Source: DAIOEK01 sp963828285 (lineage in GTDB: Bacteria; Chloroflexota; Anaerolineae; Anaerolineales; Anaerolineaceae). Taken from it: a stretch of 64,000 bases of DNA. The stretch's first letter is position 1. Each line of letters starts with the position of its first letter. Below the pieces are notes generated by a model. It searched no databases. It was not told the DNA's origin and saw nothing but the letters and a program-made list of their open reading frames with translations. Shown here one piece after another: positions 61,723 through 64,000 of this stretch. Made by a program: the position numbers and the translations under genes. The stretch lies in assembly GCA_963828285.1 (NCBI GenBank), contig CAWHEB010000002.1, forward strand, positions 1,240,001 to 1,304,000, given 5' to 3'.

Positions 61723-62193
61723 ATGATGAAAGGTTCAGATATTGTTCTACAAGCATTAAATGAGCAGCTTGCAGATGAGTTGACTGCTGTCAATCAATAC
61801 ATGGTCCATGCTGGTATGTGCGAAAATTGGGGATACGAGAAATTACACCAAAAGATTGAAAAGCGTGCCATTGAAGAAATGAAACATGCAGAAAAGTTAA
61901 TCAATCGTATCCTCTTCCTAAATGGATCGCCTACGGTTAGTAAATTGAATAAGATTGCGATTGGGGCAAAAGTTGAGGTTCAGCTATCCAATGATCTCGC
62001 AGCTGAGGTCGGTGCCATAGCGACTTATAATGCCGCTATCAAAACATGCGTTGCCGAAAGTGACAATGGCACCAGAGAATTATTGGAATCCATCCTGAAA
62101 GATGAAGAAGCCCACCTCGATTGGCTGGAAGCTCAATTGGATCAGGTTAATCAGATGGGTATTCAGAATTATCTTGTTGAACAATTGGGATAA
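61723..62193 (+). CDS. bfr: Bacterioferritin
   Basis: A 156-residue four-helix ferritin. Di-iron ligands are the Glu residues in NEQLADELTAVNQY, EEMKHAEKLI (E-x-x-H) and the later EVGAIATYNAAI and DEEAHLDWLE; the heme-axial Met of Bfr is present in EEMKHAEK. It stores iron and consumes peroxide. Either of two adjacent ATGs (61723 or 61726) may start it. A strong GAGGAGG site is present. Confidence 0.95.
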   Translation: MMKGSDIVLQALNEQLADELTAVNQYMVHAGMCENWGYEKLHQKIEKRAIEEMKHAEKLINRILFLNGSPTVSKLNKIAIGAKVEVQLSNDLAAEVGAIATYNAAIKTCVAESDNGTRELLESILKDEEAHLDWLEAQLDQVNQMGIQNYLVEQLG

Positions 62194-62227
62194 TCCAAAA
62201 ATTTTTCGACATCAGCAGAATATAAAA

Positions 62228-62257
62228 AAACAATCCCACCAAGCTGCGGGATTGTTT
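62228..62257. terminator. Terminator between bfr and the thioredoxin-CcdA gene
   Basis: Stem AAACAATCCC / GGGATTGTTT; the minus strand has T7, so it best serves the minus-strand gene and may also end bfr. Confidence 0.75.
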
Positions 62258-62307
62258 CATAATTCCAATAATATTATCGACCACAATTTACTAGTAGGGA
62301 TTCTGAA

Positions 62308-63720
62308 CTAATGCTTTTTCTTCTTGCCCCTTGATTGTCCATTGAATTCACTGCCGATATGGATCCCCATGCGTGGAAGAATTACTCGATGGATCAATAA
62401 AACCAATCCGGTCAATCCAAATGCAACCAGGAAGATGATCAACGAACCACTAAGTTGATTCATCAACTGTGGATTTACCAACATCACGACTGATAGAGTT
62501 AGCATTAAGATGCCCCCGATCAGTTTCAATATCCGGCCTTGTTTTTCTTCAAGTTTAGTAGCTTTTAGTGTGAAAACCGCAGTGAAGAATATGGCCAATT
62601 CGTCCAACTGATAGATCGCCATATAAAGGAGAAGAAGTAAGCCAAATGTTAACCACGAAGCGTTGTTCGCATTGAGTAAATTCGTCCAGACTACAGGAAA
62701 ACCAGCTGTGCAGGAAAATTCGACGAGTGATACTCCTGCTGCCATGACGATTGTCGCTCCGGCTAATCCCCAAAATGAATCCTGCGCGTCAAGTACTTTG
62801 CGCATACTTTTGTAAATACCAGGTTTCTTTTCATCGGAGATTGATAAAGTGACACCCTCTTTGTACCAGAAGTAATCCTTTATATTGATGACGCCAAAGA
62901 TGATCGCAATGACGGCAACAATCGCCTGGATGATCCCCTGATAAGGAATGATGGACATCACACTGAATAAACCCAGGATGAAAAGTGCATAAACCAAAGC
63001 AGTCACGCTGATGAAGATCAGACCAATGATGACGATCTTTTTACGTGATCCGGTATGGAGGGTCAATGCGAGCAACATGGATAAAACCCAGATCGAGCAT
63101 GGATTCACGCCGTCGACAAAAGCAATTAACAATGTACTGACCAGTAATGATTGCTTATCAAGATCAACCTTACCAATTAATGGGATATCGATCACATCGG
63201 ACAATCCACCCTGGGTGATCGTTGGCTTGGTTGGTTCAGGTTCAACAGTTGGTACGGAAGCCGCATTATCCGGTTTGGGCAAGTCAGATACGATTGCCCC
63301 TGCATCAACACATCCAATTGCAAGACAACTTTCCACTGTCTGTTGAATTTCTCCCTGGATTTGATCGTTAAAACCAACCCAGTATTTATCTCCTAGAAAC
63401 GTTGTCGGTACAGCCTTGGGTTCAAATCCATATGCTTTAGTAAAGTTTACGAATACATCTCTGTTGGGCTGGCTATTCCAGACTTCATAGAACCGTAACT
63501 CTACATTGGGGTTATTTTTCGCCAAGGCTTCAAGAATTGGTTTTTCTTTTGCACAATGTGGGCATCCATCTCCCCAAAACAGATAGATAATTGCCTTATT
63601 TTCGGTGGAAGGTTGCTCAGATTGAGCTTTAGCTAATCCTGTAAAAAAGAAATTTGCTATTACCCCAGCAAATAAAATAAAGATGATCAGCCAGGTATTG
63701 TTACGAGTTTTGCTTTGCAC
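62308..63720 (-). CDS. Thioredoxin-like/CcdA-type membrane fusion protein
   Basis: A 470-residue protein. A signal/anchor helix (WLIIFILFAGVIANFFFTGLAKA) is followed by an extracytoplasmic thioredoxin-like domain with the redox motif C53-P-H-C56 (YLFWGDGCPHCAKEKP), a linker rich in Pro/Glu, and a membrane domain of about seven to eight helices (LLVSTLLIAFVDGVNPCSIWVLSMLLALTL ... EFSCTAGFPVVWTNLL), in which the two Pro-Cys/Cys-containing helices resemble CcdA/DsbD. It probably moves reducing power or disulfides across the membrane. A short LMNQLSG...HRVI tail ends it. Confidence 0.88.
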   Translation of the reverse strand: MQSKTRNNTWLIIFILFAGVIANFFFTGLAKAQSEQPSTENKAIIYLFWGDGCPHCAKEKPILEALAKNNPNVELRFYEVWNSQPNRDVFVNFTKAYGFEPKAVPTTFLGDKYWVGFNDQIQGEIQQTVESCLAIGCVDAGAIVSDLPKPDNAASVPTVEPEPTKPTITQGGLSDVIDIPLIGKVDLDKQSLLVSTLLIAFVDGVNPCSIWVLSMLLALTLHTGSRKKIVIIGLIFISVTALVYALFILGLFSVMSIIPYQGIIQAIVAVIAIIFGVINIKDYFWYKEGVTLSISDEKKPGIYKSMRKVLDAQDSFWGLAGATIVMAAGVSLVEFSCTAGFPVVWTNLLNANNASWLTFGLLLLLYMAIYQLDELAIFFTAVFTLKATKLEEKQGRILKLIGGILMLTLSVVMLVNPQLMNQLSGSLIIFLVAFGLTGLVLLIHRVILPRMGIHIGSEFNGQSRGKKKKH

Positions 63721-63987
63721 GATGGCCTCCGATGTATGACCGCCCAGAAAATAGTTAAGGAAGCATATACTCAGAAAATGAACAGATTAGATGCGAATTG
63801 TAGGAATTATAAGCGTGTTTCATTAGATTCTGATGAAAACATCATGGATTTTCCACTCTTGGACTATCTATCTGAATAACCAAACAACCTCACAAATTAC
63901 ATATGAATATCCCTTCAAAACTTGTGACACCTTTAATAATTGATTATTATATAATTGTCTAGTCACGTGTATGTTAATGGAGAATGA
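63721..63987. other. Intergenic region upstream of a gene at the right edge
   Basis: Holds a TATAAT at 63950-63955 on the plus strand and a GGAG site at 63979-63982 serving the gene that starts at 63988. Nothing else recognised. Confidence 0.35.
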
Positions 63988-64000
63988 ATGAAAAGAATCG
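63988..64000 (+). CDS. Start of a gene cut by the right edge
   Basis: ATG-AAA-AGA-ATC (M-K-R-I) with GGAG 5 nt upstream and a TATAAT about 33 nt further up. Only four codons are present, so nothing can be said about the product. Confidence 0.35.

Noticed and set aside
1..64000. CRISPR arrays, insertion sequences or prophage
   Set aside because: No regularly spaced repeats, transposase or integrase motifs, or phage structural genes were seen on either strand.

Overview
The window looks like chromosomal DNA of an anaerobic or facultative Chloroflexota bacterium, most likely of the Anaerolineae. This is inferred from the mix of protein families, the cell-surface lipoproteins with Pro/Thr-rich tails, SD-led and leaderless starts side by side, and a bacterial HerA-NurA operon. 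No 16S gene is present, so the lineage is an inference. Most of the window is ordinary housekeeping and surface functions. There are no CRISPR arrays, intact insertion sequences or prophage genes.

Layout. 1-8.5 kb: the 5' part of a lipoprotein esterase (minus), then a plus-strand run of gatC, gatA, an M3 oligopeptidase, a half-size chromate transporter, a sugar-phosphate nucleotidyltransferase, an aminotransferase and gatB. 8.5-12.2 kb: gdhA behind a possible attenuator, then a gene-poor stretch with one orphan membrane protein, a truncated isoprenylcysteine-methyltransferase-like remnant and tRNA-Leu(CAA). 12.2-19.3 kb: ychF, a cyclophilin, a lipoprotein, an EVE protein, two CBS-pair genes (one frameshifted), hutU and a pair of membrane-anchored proteins. 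19.4-25.8 kb: a two-component system facing a Met/Gly-rich secreted protein, a methyltransferase, the SRP RNA and a PcrA/UvrD helicase. 25.8-36.9 kb: galE, CapA-like protein, aldo/keto reductase, UPF0173 hydrolase, a DUF2817 peptidase with a YfcC carrier, a sulfite-oxidase-like protein, surface proteins and a sulfatase-like membrane enzyme. 37.2-43.4 kb: a trypsin-like/PDZ protease, DUF4180, a PadR-polyferredoxin pair, DUF454 and a YgiQ radical-SAM protein. 43.4-49.5 kb: a nurA-HAS barrel-herA operon, tandem SIMPL proteins and DegV. 49.6-64 kb: an MFS transporter, a sulfur-trafficking cluster (DsrE-like, TusE/DsrC-like, SQR-like flavoprotein, HTH-PocR regulator), a THUMP methyltransferase, a thioesterase, a membrane glycosyltransferase-like protein, clpC, an Asp/Glu racemase, a GyrI-like protein, bacterioferritin and a thioredoxin/CcdA-type fusion.

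Three signals stand out. (1) The same inverted repeat, TAGAATA-N3-GTTCTA, sits in the promoters of the nurA-HAS-herA operon and of the GyrI-like gene. It resembles a LexA/SOS box and predicts a damage-induced regulon containing HerA-NurA. (2) Up to nine genes appear to be transcribed leaderless: a (TGn)TATAAT-type -10 lies exactly 6 nt (sometimes 7-9 nt) before the start codon, including two divergent pairs. (3) The sulfur cluster is headed by an unusual HTH_17-PocR regulator whose own promoter carries TGTTATA three times at exact 10-bp steps.

Caution: seven genes carry frameshifts or in-frame stops, and several of these sit in short mononucleotide runs. At least some are probably sequencing or assembly errors rather than real decay, so broken genes are described by their evident intact form.
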